64,000 bases of DNA from Pseudomonas sp. BGr12 (GTDB lineage: Bacteria; Pseudomonadota; Gammaproteobacteria; Pseudomonadales; Pseudomonadaceae): NCBI RefSeq assembly GCF_030272895.1, contig NZ_JALRNF010000020.1:1-64000 (forward strand), given 5' to 3'. How positions within the stretch are numbered: the first letter of the stretch is position 1; each line of letters begins with the position of its first letter. Under the pieces are notes generated by a model. That model saw only the letters and a list, made by a program, of their open reading frames with translations. It had not been told where the DNA came from and did not search any database. Positions 42,897-51,478 of the stretch are shown here, one piece after another. The translations under genes and the position numbers were made by a program.

Positions 42897-43823
42897 TCAG
42901 GCAATGGCAGGTTCGGGGGTGGCGCGCAGTTGCAGGTCGCCCTTGAGGATGTCCTCGGCGAACATTTCGGCGGTGCGTGCCGCCGCGGCGGTCATGATGT
43001 CGAGGTTGCCGGCGTACTTGGGCAGGTAGTCGCCCAGGCCTTCGACTTCCATGAAGATCGACACCCGGTTGCCGTCGAACACCGGGCCGTTGACCAGCTT
43101 GTAGCCGGGCACGTAGCGCTGCACCTGGACGATCATGGCGTCGATGGCGGCGCGGATCGCCGCTTCGTCAGGTGCCTCGGCGGTCAGGCAGTGCACGGTG
43201 TCGCGCATGATCAGCGGCGGCTCGGCCGGGTTGACGATGATGATCGCCTTGCCCTGTTTCGCCCCGCCTACCTGCTCCACGGCGCGGGCCGTGGTGCGGG
43301 TGAATTCGTCGATGTTCTTGCGGGTGCCCGGGCCGACCGATTTCGAGGCCGCGGTGGCGATGATCTCGGCATAGTCCACCGCCTGCACGCTGGACACCGC
43401 GGCTACCAGCGGGATGGTCGCCTGGCCGCCGCAGGTGACCATGTTGACGTTCATCACCCCGGCGGCGAGGTTGGCCTTGAGGTTGACCGGCGGCACGCAG
43501 TAGGGGCCGATGGCACAGGGGGTGAGGTCGATCATCAGCACGCCCAGGGCATTGAGCTTGCGCGAGTTCTCGGCGTGGACGTAGGCGGAGGTGGCGTCGA
43601 AGGCGATCTGCACCTGGTCTTCGAGCACATGGGGCAGCAAGCCGTCGACACCCTCGGCGGTGGTCTTCAGGCCCAGTTCACGGGCGCGCTGCAGGCCTTC
43701 GGAGCCGGCTTCGATGCCGACCATCCATACCGGCTCCAGCACCTCGCTGCGCAGCAGTTTGTAGAGCAGGTCGGTGCCGATGTTGCCCGGCCCGATCAGC
43801 GCACATTTGATCTTCTTGCTCAT
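42897..43823 (-). CDS. hsaG: Acylating acetaldehyde/propanal dehydrogenase (HsaG type)
   Basis: A 308-residue enzyme of the BphJ/DmpF family. The NAD-binding start reads [13 protein letters not shown] and the catalytic Cys131 lies in [12 protein letters not shown]. It oxidises the aldehyde from HsaF to propionyl-CoA or acetyl-CoA in a channelling complex with that aldolase. It sits between hsaE and hsaF, separated by 36 and 10 bp, which is the order found in other meta-cleavage operons. Confidence 0.93.
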   Translation of the reverse strand: MSKKIKCALIGPGNIGTDLLYKLLRSEVLEPVWMVGIEAGSEGLQRARELGLKTTAEGVDGLLPHVLEDQVQIAFDATSAYVHAENSRKLNALGVLMIDLTPCAIGPYCVPPVNLKANLAAGVMNVNMVTCGGQATIPLVAAVSSVQAVDYAEIIATAASKSVGPGTRKNIDEFTRTTARAVEQVGGAKQGKAIIIVNPAEPPLIMRDTVHCLTAEAPDEAAIRAAIDAMIVQVQRYVPGYKLVNGPVFDGNRVSIFMEVEGLGDYLPKYAGNLDIMTAAAARTAEMFAEDILKGDLQLRATPEPAIA

Positions 43824-43859
43824 GGTTCAGCACTCCAGGGAAGGAAAGGCGGGCGCGCC

Positions 43860-44651
43860 TCAGGCAACGAAGCGCAGGCTGGCGTTGCCCAGGCCGCTCA
43901 TCGACAGGTTGATGCGATCGCCCGGCACCAGCGGTACCAGCGGCGCCAGGGCGCCGGAGAGAATGATTTCGCCCTGGCGGAAGGGAATGCCCAGCTCGCC
44001 CAGGGTATTGGCCAGCCAGGCCACCGCCGCGCACGGATGGCCCTGAACCGCCGAGCCCAGGCCGCTGCCGGCCGGCTGGCCGTTCTTGAACATCTGCATC
44101 TCGACCCGGGCCAGGTCCAGGTCGCGCGGGTCGATGCGTTGTTCGCCGAGGGCGAAGACCCCGCACGAGGCGTTGTCGGCCACGGTGTCCTGGATGCGGA
44201 TCTGCCAGTTGTCGATGCGCGAGTCGACGATCTCGAAGCACGGCGCCACCGCCGCGCTGGCGGCCAGCACGTCTTCGGCGCTGATGCCCGGGCCCTTGAG
44301 GTCCTCGCCGAGGATGAAGGCGATCTCGCCCTCGGCCCGTGGCTGGATCAACTGGTAGCGGGCGAAGCTGACTTCGCTGGCGTCTTCGACCTGCATGGCA
44401 TCGGTAAGAAAGCCGAAGTCCGGCTGGTGAACATCGAGCATCTGCTGCACGGCGCGACTGGTGACGCCGATCTTCTTGCCGATCACCCGCTCGCCCAGGG
44501 CTTCGCGGCGCTGCAGGAAGCGCAGGGAAATGCGGTAGGCCTGGTCCAGGCTGATGGCCGGGTGGCGTTGGGTCAGCGGCGCGAGGGTGGTGCGCCCGCG
44601 CAAGGCATTGAACAGTTCATCGCCCAGGGCGGTGATCAGGGAGGCATCCAT
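43860..44651 (-). CDS. hsaE: 2-hydroxyhexa-2,4-dienoate hydratase (HsaE type)
   Basis: A 263-residue member of the 2-oxopent-4-enoate hydratase/fumarylacetoacetase family. GKKIGVTSRAVQQMLDVHQP and EGEIAFILGEDL carry the lysine and the acidic metal ligands of the family. It hydrates the dienoate released from the A ring by HsaD. The ATG at 44651 gives the normal family N terminus; an upstream in-frame ATG at 44759 would run into the preceding SDR gene. Ribosome-binding sequence is weak. Confidence 0.9.
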   Translation of the reverse strand: MDASLITALGDELFNALRGRTTLAPLTQRHPAISLDQAYRISLRFLQRREALGERVIGKKIGVTSRAVQQMLDVHQPDFGFLTDAMQVEDASEVSFARYQLIQPRAEGEIAFILGEDLKGPGISAEDVLAASAAVAPCFEIVDSRIDNWQIRIQDTVADNASCGVFALGEQRIDPRDLDLARVEMQMFKNGQPAGSGLGSAVQGHPCAAVAWLANTLGELGIPFRQGEIILSGALAPLVPLVPGDRINLSMSGLGNASLRFVA

Positions 44652-44724
44652 TGGCGGCTCACTCTGTACGGGGGGAATAAAAAAGCCGGTCCCAAGGGTC
44701 CAGGGCACCGGCAAAAGGGGACTG

Positions 44725-45498
44725 TCAGCCGGGCCAGACGCTGCTGTCGGCACCGCCATCGACGTCGATGATCTTGCCGGTGACCCAGCCCGAGGCGGGG
44801 CTGGCCAGGTACAGCGCGGCGGCGGCGATGTCTTCGGGGCTGCCCAGGCACTTGAGCGGTGTATTGGCTTCCATGGCCTGGCGCATGGCGGCGGGCATGA
44901 CCTTGTTCAGCGCTTCGGTCAGGGTTGGCCCGGGCGCCACGGCGTTGACCCGCACCTGCGGGGCGAAGTCCTGGGCCAGCAGGCGGGTCAGGTGGCTCAG
45001 GGCGGCCTTGGCGGTGCCGTAGGCGCTGAAGTGGCGCTGGGCATAGCGGGCGGCCACCGAGCTGATATTGACGATGTTGCCGCCACCGGCCTCGCGCATC
45101 AGCGGCACGCACAGCTGGCACAGGGCATAGGTGCTGGAGACGTTGAAGCGCAGGATCTCGTCGAACTGCTCCGGCGGCATCGCCAGGGCATCGTTGGGGC
45201 CGCCACCGCCGGCGTTGTTGACCAGGTGGGTGATGCGCCCGAACTGCTCCTGGCTACGGCGTACCAGGGCCTGGCGCTGCTGGCTGTGGTTGACGTCACA
45301 GGCCACGGCCAGGGCGCGGCGCCCGAGGCTGCGTACCTCGTCGGCGACGCGTTCGATGTCCTCGGCGCTGCGGGCGCTCAAGACCACATCGGCGCCGGCT
45401 TCGGCGTAGGCCAGGGCGATGGCGCGGCCGATGCCGCGGCCACTGCCGGTGACGATGGCGACACTGCCGGGTAGCTGGAAACGTTGCAGGATACTCAT
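44725..45498 (-). CDS. 7-alpha-hydroxysteroid dehydrogenase-like SDR
   Basis: A 257-residue SDR that resembles E. coli 7-alpha-HSD (HdhA): VTGSGRGIGRAIA, VNNAGGGGPNDALAM, NISSVAA with YGTAK, APGPTLTEALNKVM and the C-terminal SPASGWVTGKIIDVDGG line up with that protein throughout. It probably oxidises the 7-alpha-hydroxyl of cholate or chenodeoxycholate. It heads the operon that continues with hsaE, hsaG and hsaF. The start at 45498 is supported by AAGGACAG upstream. Confidence 0.82.
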   Translation of the reverse strand: MSILQRFQLPGSVAIVTGSGRGIGRAIALAYAEAGADVVLSARSAEDIERVADEVRSLGRRALAVACDVNHSQQRQALVRRSQEQFGRITHLVNNAGGGGPNDALAMPPEQFDEILRFNVSSTYALCQLCVPLMREAGGGNIVNISSVAARYAQRHFSAYGTAKAALSHLTRLLAQDFAPQVRVNAVAPGPTLTEALNKVMPAAMRQAMEANTPLKCLGSPEDIAAAALYLASPASGWVTGKIIDVDGGADSSVWPG

Positions 45499-45550
45499 GC
45501 GGCTGTCCTTTGCTGTGGGTGAGTGGACGCGGGCTGTAGTCGATAGGACG

Positions 45551-45594
45551 ATTGTTTCCCGGCCCCTTGCGGGCCACATCGTCTCAATGGACTA
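45551..45594 (-). promoter_or_regulatory. Dyad promoter for the SDR-hsaEGF operon
   Basis: CATCGTCTCAATGGACTA on the plus strand (45577-45594), pointing left. On the minus strand AACAAT (45556-45551) lies 21 bp downstream as the -10-like element. The SDR start is at 45498. Confidence 0.68.
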
Positions 45595-45687
45595 CGGGGC
45601 TGGCCCTTATCGCAGGCTTCGCCAGCTCCCACAGGAACCCGCTGCACACACCTACTGTGGGAGCCTGCGACGGACACCACACCGCTC

Positions 45688-45731
45688 TAGTCCGCTTTGA
45701 CGATGAAGCAAGGCCCGTGCAATCCGATCAT
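45688..45731 (+). promoter_or_regulatory. Dyad promoter for hsaA
   Basis: TAGTCCGCTTTGACGATG (45688-45705) and -10-like GATCAT (45726-45731), 21 bp apart. A partial REP lies between this site and the opposing dyad at 45577. Confidence 0.7.
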
Positions 45732-45788
45732 CAATCACGGCTCGCGCATTGGCGCTACGAGATTGGGAGAACAAGAAGGATGCACAGC

Positions 45789-46967
45789 ATGCGAGAAAAG
45801 ACCCAGGAAGAAATCGAACTGCTGGAACGGGCGCGGCGCTTGCTACCGGCACTGCGCGAGCGCTCGGCGCAAGGCGATCGCGAGCTCAAGGTCGCCGACG
45901 AGAACATTGCAGCACTTAAATCGGCAGGGCTGCTGCGCGCCCTGCAACCGCGGGCGTTCGGCGGCTATGAAGTGGACCCGCGCACCTTCTTCGAGATCCA
46001 GATGATCCTTGCCGAAGGCTGCATGTCCACCGCCTGGGTCTACGGCGTGATGGGCGTGCACCCCTGGCAGCTGGCGCGCTACCCGATCGAGACCCAGCGC
46101 GAGGTATGGGGCGAGGATCACGACACCCTGGTGTCGTCCACCTATATGCCCACTGCCAAGGTCACAGTGGTCGAAGGCGGCTACCGGATCAGCGGCCGCT
46201 GGGGCTTCTCCAGCGGCAGCGAGCACTGCCAGTGGGTGCTGCTGGGCGGCATCCTGCCGGCCGATGGTGAGCTGGCTGCCGAGCACGGCACCTTCCTGTT
46301 GCCACGCAGCGACTACCGCATCGAACGTAACTGGGAGGTGCTCGGCCTGCGTGGTACCGGCAGCCACGATATCGTTGTCGAAGACGCCTTCGTGCCAGCG
46401 CACCGGGTCCAGCGCACCAACAACTGGACCCTGGAGGCGACCCCGGGGCGGCTGGTCAACACCAACCCGATTTACGCCATTCCCTTCGCCCAGGTGTTCT
46501 CCCGCGCCGTATCGACCTCGGCCATCGGCGCGCTGCAGGGCGCCATCGACCTGTTCCGCGCCAACGCCGCCCAGCATATTGGCAAGCACGGCGCGCGCAC
46601 CGCGGACGATCCGGCGGCGCAAACCGCAGTGGCCGAAGCCACGCTCACGGTCGACAGTCTCAAGCTGGTGCTGGAACGCAACTACGAGCACCTGATGCAA
46701 CTGGCCCGCGCCGGCGAGTACCCGGACGTGGAAACCCGCCTGCTGTACCGCTACCAATCGGCCTATGTCACCAACCTCTGCGCCGAGAAGGTCAACGAGC
46801 TGCTGCGCTGTATGGCGGCCTCGGGGCTGTACACCAGCAACCCGGTGGCGCGCCTGTTCCGCGACCTGCACCAGGCCCGCGGGCATATCGCCAACAACTA
46901 CCAGGCCTATGGCCGGGTTCTGGGCGCCGTGCAACTGGGCCTGCCCAACCCCGACCCTTACGTCTGA
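45789..46967 (+). CDS. hsaA: 3-HSA 4-hydroxylase, flavin-dependent oxygenase component
   Basis: A 392-residue flavin-dependent monooxygenase with acyl-CoA dehydrogenase fold, of the HsaA/HpaH-like class D group. It shows FGGYEVDPRTFFEIQMILAE, RWGFSSGSEHCQWVLLGG and GLRGTGSHDIVVED, the flavin-site motifs of this family. It hydroxylates the phenolic A ring of the seco-steroid to a catechol, using reduced flavin from the HsaB-type reductase encoded at 2432-3415, about 42 kb away. The ATG at 45789 is preferred because AAGAAGG lies eight bases before it; ATG 45780 is too close to that site. Confidence 0.9.
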   Translation: MREKTQEEIELLERARRLLPALRERSAQGDRELKVADENIAALKSAGLLRALQPRAFGGYEVDPRTFFEIQMILAEGCMSTAWVYGVMGVHPWQLARYPIETQREVWGEDHDTLVSSTYMPTAKVTVVEGGYRISGRWGFSSGSEHCQWVLLGGILPADGELAAEHGTFLLPRSDYRIERNWEVLGLRGTGSHDIVVEDAFVPAHRVQRTNNWTLEATPGRLVNTNPIYAIPFAQVFSRAVSTSAIGALQGAIDLFRANAAQHIGKHGARTADDPAAQTAVAEATLTVDSLKLVLERNYEHLMQLARAGEYPDVETRLLYRYQSAYVTNLCAEKVNELLRCMAASGLYTSNPVARLFRDLHQARGHIANNYQAYGRVLGAVQLGLPNPDPYV

Positions 46968-47024
46968 AGCCTTCGCCCGTCGACCTGCCCGCCCGCCGGG
47001 CAGGGGACCCTTGAGAACCGAGCC

Positions 47025-48047
47025 ATGAATGACTTTCTTGCCTTGCGCGTGGCGCGGGTGGTCGAGGAAACGGCCGATGCCCGCTCGCTGATCTTCGATG
47101 TGCCCGAGCAGCTGGCCGAGCGTTTCCGCTACCAGCCCGGGCAGTTTTTGACCCTGCGCATTCCGTACGCCGATGACTGGTTGCCGCGCTGCTACTCGTT
47201 GTCGAGCACGCCGTTGCTGGACGAACCCCTGCGCGTGACGGTCAAGCGCGTACGCGACGGGCGCGCCTCCAACTGGCTGTGCGGCGAGCTGCAGGAAGGC
47301 CAGACCCTGCAGGTGCTGCCGCCGGCCGGGGTGTTCGTGCCGCGCAGCCTGGACGGCGACCTGCTGCTGTTCGGCGGCGGCAGCGGGATCACTCCGGTGC
47401 TGTCGATCCTGCGTTCGGCGCTGCTGGCCGGGCAGGGGCGGGTGCTGCTGATCTACGCCAATCGCGATGAGCAGTCGGTGATCTTTCGCGACGAGCTGCG
47501 CTTTCTCGCCGAGGCCCATCCCGAGCGCCTGCAGATCGTCCACTGGCTGGATTCGTTGCAGGGCATCCCGTCGGCGGCGCAACTGGCGGCGTTGGCGCAA
47601 CCCTTTATCGATGCCCAGGCCTTTATCTGCGGGCCGGGGCCGTTCATGGACACCGCCGTCAGCGCCTTGAAAGGCCTGGGCATGCCGGCCGAGCGCGTGC
47701 GCGTGGAGCGCTTCGTGTCGTTGCCGGGCGAGAACGACGTGCCGCAGGTCGCCGCCAGCGAGGCTGCGGTTGCCGCCCAACTGGCCGTGCGCCTGGACGG
47801 AGCAGACCACCAACTGGCCTGCGACAGCGGCGAAACCCTGCTGGCGGCCATGGAACGCGCCGGCCTCAAGCCGCCCAGCGCCTGCCGGGTCGGCGGTTGC
47901 GCCTCGTGCATGTGCACCCTGGAAAGCGGCGCTATCGAACTGCTGATCAACGATGCGCTGGACGCCGACGAACTGGCCGAAGGCTGGATCCTGGCCTGCC
48001 AGGCGGTTCCCACCAGTGCGCACCTGCGTATCCGATTCCCTGAGTGA
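47025..48047 (+). CDS. kshB: 3-ketosteroid 9-alpha-hydroxylase reductase component
   Basis: A 340-residue iron-sulfur flavoprotein. FAD domain: RCYSLSS at about residue 55; NAD domain: GGGSGITPVLSIL and CGPGPFMDTAV; C-terminal plant-type [2Fe-2S] ferredoxin with CRVGGCASCMC and a later Cys in LACQAVP. It would pass electrons from NADH to the Rieske oxygenase KshA, which is not found in this window. Order and domains match KshB. It follows hsaA by 57 bp and its stop codon overlaps the start of the ligase gene. Confidence 0.87.
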   Translation: MNDFLALRVARVVEETADARSLIFDVPEQLAERFRYQPGQFLTLRIPYADDWLPRCYSLSSTPLLDEPLRVTVKRVRDGRASNWLCGELQEGQTLQVLPPAGVFVPRSLDGDLLLFGGGSGITPVLSILRSALLAGQGRVLLIYANRDEQSVIFRDELRFLAEAHPERLQIVHWLDSLQGIPSAAQLAALAQPFIDAQAFICGPGPFMDTAVSALKGLGMPAERVRVERFVSLPGENDVPQVAASEAAVAAQLAVRLDGADHQLACDSGETLLAAMERAGLKPPSACRVGGCASCMCTLESGAIELLINDALDADELAEGWILACQAVPTSAHLRIRFPE

Positions 48048-49630
48048 TGCCGATGAACGAATTAGCCATGACCATTCCCCGCCTGCTGTTCGACAGCGCC
48101 CGGCGCTTTGCCGGGCACACGGCGATCGAAGATGAGGGTGTGTGCACCGACTACGCCGAGCTGCCGGCGCTGGCCCTGACCGTTACCCGCGGCCTGATGG
48201 CGCTGGGTGTCCAGCCGGGTGACCGGGTTGCGGTGTGGGCGCCCAATGGCCGGGCGTGGATCATCGCCGCCCTGGGCATCCACTGCGCCGGTGCCGTGCT
48301 GGTGCCGATCAACACGCGCATGAAGGGCATGGAGGCCGCCGATGTGCTGGCGCGCAGCGGCTGCCGGGTGCTGTTCGTGCAGCAGCGCTTTCTCGATGTC
48401 GATTACCCAGCCTTGCTCCAGGCGCACCGGCCGGACGGCCTTGAGCACCTGGTGGTGTTCGCAAGCGACGGTGCGCTGCAGGCCAGCGACCTGAGCTACG
48501 AGCAGTTCGTTGCCGGCGCAGCCACCATCGAAGCCGTCACCGCCGAGCGCCGCGCCCTGGCGGTGCAGCCCGATGCTGTGTGCGACCTGCTGTTCACCTC
48601 CGGCACCACCGGCAAGCCCAAGGGCGTGATGAGCGGCCACGGCCAGTGCCTGCGGGCCTTCAGCGAATACGTGCGGGTGATCGGCCTGCTGCCCGAGGAT
48701 CGCTACCTGATCGTCAACCCGTTCTTCCATGCCTTCGGCTACAAGGCCGGCTGGCTGACCTGCCTGATCGCCGGGGCGACCATCCTGCCCCATGCGGTGT
48801 TCGACGCGGAGGCGGTGTTCGAGCGCATCGCCCGCGAGCGCATCAGCGTGCTGCCGGGGGCGCCGACCCTGTACCTGTCGCTGCTGGCCCATCCGCGCCT
48901 GGGCGAGACCGACCTGTCGAGCCTGCGCATCGCCGTGACCGGCTCGGCGAGCATTCCGCCGAGCCTGATCGAGCGCATGCGCAACGAACTGGGTTTCAGT
49001 TGCGTGACCACCGCCTACGGCCTGACCGAATGCGGAGGCCTGGCGACCCTGTGCGACCCGCAGGATTCGGCCGAGGTCATTGCCGGCACCAGTGGCCGAC
49101 CGCTGGCCGGCACCGAGGTAAGCATCCGCGACCCGCACAACCAGGCGCTGGCCAGTGGGCAGACCGGGGAAATCTGCTTGCGCGGATTCCATGTGATGCA
49201 GGGCTATTTCCAGAATCCCGAGGCCACCGCCGAAGCCATCGACCCGCAGGGCTGGCTGCACACCGGTGACGTCGGCCACCTGGATGCGGCGGGCAACCTG
49301 ATCATCACCGATCGCCTCAAGGACCTGTTCATCGTCGGCGGCTTCAACTGCTACCCGGCGGAAATCGAAGCCATGCTCATCGCCCACCCGGCCATTGCCC
49401 AGGTGGCGGTGGTGGGGATTGCCGATGAGCGCATGGGCGAGGTGGGGTGTGCCTGTGTGGTACTGCGCGAGGGCGCGCAGTTGCAGGAGCAGGAACTGAT
49501 CGGCTGGAGCCGCGAGCGCATGGCCAACTACAAAGTGCCACGGCAGGTGCGCTTCATGAGCGCGCTGCCGCTGAACCCGTCGGCCAAGGTGGCCAAGAAC
49601 GAGTTGCGGGCGCTGGTGGCGCAGGGCTGA
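48047..49630 (+). CDS. fadD3: HIP-CoA ligase-like protein (FadD3 type)
   Basis: A roughly 527-residue ANL ligase similar along the N-terminal half to mycobacterial FadD3: ALGVQPGDRVAVWAPNGRAW, then GAVLVPINTRMKGMEAADVL. ATP motif FTSGTTGKPKGV, A5 motif TAYGLTECGG, and the catalytic lysine in NPSAKVAKNEL. FadD3 activates the C/D-ring propionate (HIP) that remains after the A and B rings are removed. The start is uncertain: ATG 48047 overlaps the kshB stop, and ATGs at 48053 and 48068 are alternatives. Confidence 0.85.
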   Translation: MPMNELAMTIPRLLFDSARRFAGHTAIEDEGVCTDYAELPALALTVTRGLMALGVQPGDRVAVWAPNGRAWIIAALGIHCAGAVLVPINTRMKGMEAADVLARSGCRVLFVQQRFLDVDYPALLQAHRPDGLEHLVVFASDGALQASDLSYEQFVAGAATIEAVTAERRALAVQPDAVCDLLFTSGTTGKPKGVMSGHGQCLRAFSEYVRVIGLLPEDRYLIVNPFFHAFGYKAGWLTCLIAGATILPHAVFDAEAVFERIARERISVLPGAPTLYLSLLAHPRLGETDLSSLRIAVTGSASIPPSLIERMRNELGFSCVTTAYGLTECGGLATLCDPQDSAEVIAGTSGRPLAGTEVSIRDPHNQALASGQTGEICLRGFHVMQGYFQNPEATAEAIDPQGWLHTGDVGHLDAAGNLIITDRLKDLFIVGGFNCYPAEIEAMLIAHPAIAQVAVVGIADERMGEVGCACVVLREGAQLQEQELIGWSRERMANYKVPRQVRFMSALPLNPSAKVAKNELRALVAQG

Positions 49631-49631
49631 G

Positions 49632-49730
49632 GTGGGAGCGGGCTTCTGTGGGAGCGGGCTTGCCCCGCGATGAGGCCAGCACACCTTGCACATCAGGTTG
49701 CGGCCGATCGCGGGGCAAGCCCGCTCCTAC
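49632..49730. repeat. REP group with a partial third copy
   Basis: A truncated direct REP (49632-49645) followed by a full direct REP (49648-49671) and an inverted REP (49707-49730). The truncated copy joins the next one at the shared GGGAGCGGGCTT core. Confidence 0.86.
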
Positions 49731-49745
49731 AGGGGCCGGTTGGCC

Positions 49746-49789
49746 TAGGCCAAATGGATGATGCCCGTACCGCGGCGCCATTCCACTCT
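49746..49789 (+). promoter_or_regulatory. Degenerate dyad promoter for the DUF1302-OYE operon
   Basis: TAGGCCAAATGGATGATG (49746-49763) differs from the consensus by one base in each half. CACTCT at 49784-49789 is a weak -10 candidate. Spacing to the start codon at 49828 is 64 bp, the usual value. Confidence 0.5.
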
Positions 49790-49827
49790 GCACGGGTCAT
49801 CCACAACAACAAGAAAAGGATCGCTGC

Positions 49828-51462
49828 ATGTCTAGGACCACCATCGCCACTCACGGCGGATTGCTGCTCTCACTCACCGTGGCCTGCGCCCAGGCCCACG
49901 CCGGCCCTCGGCTGGAGCTGGGCGAGGACACCACCCTGGATTCGTCGCTGACGGTCAACTACACCGCCTCGATGCGTACCGCCAAACCCGCCCACCAATA
50001 CCTCAACGACCTCAACAACGACGACGGCACGCGCAACTTCGACCGGGGGGCGCTGGTCACCAACCGCGTCAGCCTGTTCGGCGAACTGCTGCTCAAGCAC
50101 GACAACCTCGGCGCCGTGCTGCGCGGCAGTCACTTCTACGACGATGTCTACCACGAGCGCAATGACAACGACTCGCCCGACACGGTGAACAAGATCGGCC
50201 GCGCCAACGGTTTCAGCGAGGACACCCGGCGCCTGAGCGGCAGCAAGGCGCGCCTGCTCGATGCCTATGTCTACGGCAACTTCGACGTCGCCGACAGCCA
50301 GTATCTGTCGGTCAAGGCCGGCCGCCACCTGGTGGCCTGGGGCGAGAGCCTGTTCTGGGCCAACATCAGCCAGGGCCAGGCACCGGTGGATGCCACCAAG
50401 TTCAACGTGCCCGGCACCGAGGCCAAGGACGCCTACCTGCCGGTGGGCCAGGTGTCGGCGTCCTGGGCGCTGAACGAGGACCTGGCGCTGGTGGGCTTCT
50501 ACCAGTACGAGTGGGAAAAGACCCAGCTCAACCCGGTGGGCGACTACTTCGGCAGCGACACCTTCGGCCCTGGCGCCGAGTTCTTTCGCCTGGCCCCCGG
50601 GGTGATCGACAGCCTACCCGACACCAGCTTCACCGCCGTCACCTATGCCGGCGACGTCGAGCCCCGCGACAGTGGTCAGTGGGGCCTGGGCGTGCGCTAC
50701 CGGCTCACCGAGAACACCGAGGTCGGCCTGTTCCACTACCGTTACCACGAGCGGGTCGGCGCGCTGTTCTTCGACTTCAGCGGCCAGACCCAGTACTCCT
50801 CGCTCAACCGCGTCGGGCGCTACGCCACGGCCGGTGGCGGCCCGGTGTACCGGGTGGGCTACTTCGACGATGTCGAGCTGACCGGGGTCAGCTTCAGCTC
50901 CAAGGTCGGCGACTCGGTGCAGTTCGCCGGCGACTTGAGCTACCGCGACGGCGCCGCGGTGTACCTGGACAACGGCGCTCCGGCCCGGGGCCAGCTGTGG
51001 CAGGGCAACCTCAACGGCAGCTATATCCTCGGCCCGAGCCTGCTCGCCCAGCAAACCACCTTCATGGCCGAAGTGGTGCACCAGCGCATCGATGGCGTCG
51101 ACACCCTGCACATCAGCGGTGGCGGGCCGGGCGTCGACGGCAGCTTCGACAACTTCGAATACAAGACTCAGACCCGCGGCCAGACCCTGCTCGGCATCGG
51201 CACCTACATGGACTACCTGGGCATCGCCGACGGCCTGGACCTGACCACCCGCGTGGTCTGGACCCAGAATGTCGACGGCAGTGCCTACCAGGGCCTGGGC
51301 CGCGACGAGAAGCGCCTGACCGTCGGTGGCGACTTCAAGTACCTGGGCAACTTCCAGGTCGGCCTGACCTACGTCGCCTACCTCAGCTCACCGGATATCG
51401 CCCAGGGCCGTTTGCTGGCCGACCGCGATTACCTGTCGTTCAATGCCAAATACACCTTCTGA
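49828..51462 (+). CDS. DUF1302 predicted outer-membrane barrel protein, paralogue of 30157
   Basis: A 544-residue exported protein with signal peptide (GLLLSLTVACAQAHA) and the barrel-type terminus LSFNAKYTF. It shares TNRVSLFGELLLKHDNLGAV, FYDDVYHERNDNDSPDTVNK and ARLLDAYVYGN with the protein at 30157. Duplicate DUF1302 proteins inside one catabolic cluster may serve different steroids or form one system. It is followed 16 bp later by an OYE-type oxidoreductase gene. Confidence 0.82.
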   Translation: MSRTTIATHGGLLLSLTVACAQAHAGPRLELGEDTTLDSSLTVNYTASMRTAKPAHQYLNDLNNDDGTRNFDRGALVTNRVSLFGELLLKHDNLGAVLRGSHFYDDVYHERNDNDSPDTVNKIGRANGFSEDTRRLSGSKARLLDAYVYGNFDVADSQYLSVKAGRHLVAWGESLFWANISQGQAPVDATKFNVPGTEAKDAYLPVGQVSASWALNEDLALVGFYQYEWEKTQLNPVGDYFGSDTFGPGAEFFRLAPGVIDSLPDTSFTAVTYAGDVEPRDSGQWGLGVRYRLTENTEVGLFHYRYHERVGALFFDFSGQTQYSSLNRVGRYATAGGGPVYRVGYFDDVELTGVSFSSKVGDSVQFAGDLSYRDGAAVYLDNGAPARGQLWQGNLNGSYILGPSLLAQQTTFMAEVVHQRIDGVDTLHISGGGPGVDGSFDNFEYKTQTRGQTLLGIGTYMDYLGIADGLDLTTRVVWTQNVDGSAYQGLGRDEKRLTVGGDFKYLGNFQVGLTYVAYLSSPDIAQGRLLADRDYLSFNAKYTF

Positions 51463-51478
51463 CCGAAAAGGGCCTGCC

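Noticed and set aside
45537..45554. TAGTCGATAGGACGATTG, another possible dyad next to the 45577 and 45688 sites
   Set aside because: The half-sites are only five bases apart instead of six, and no gene start fits the usual distance. It may be a decayed copy, so it was not counted.
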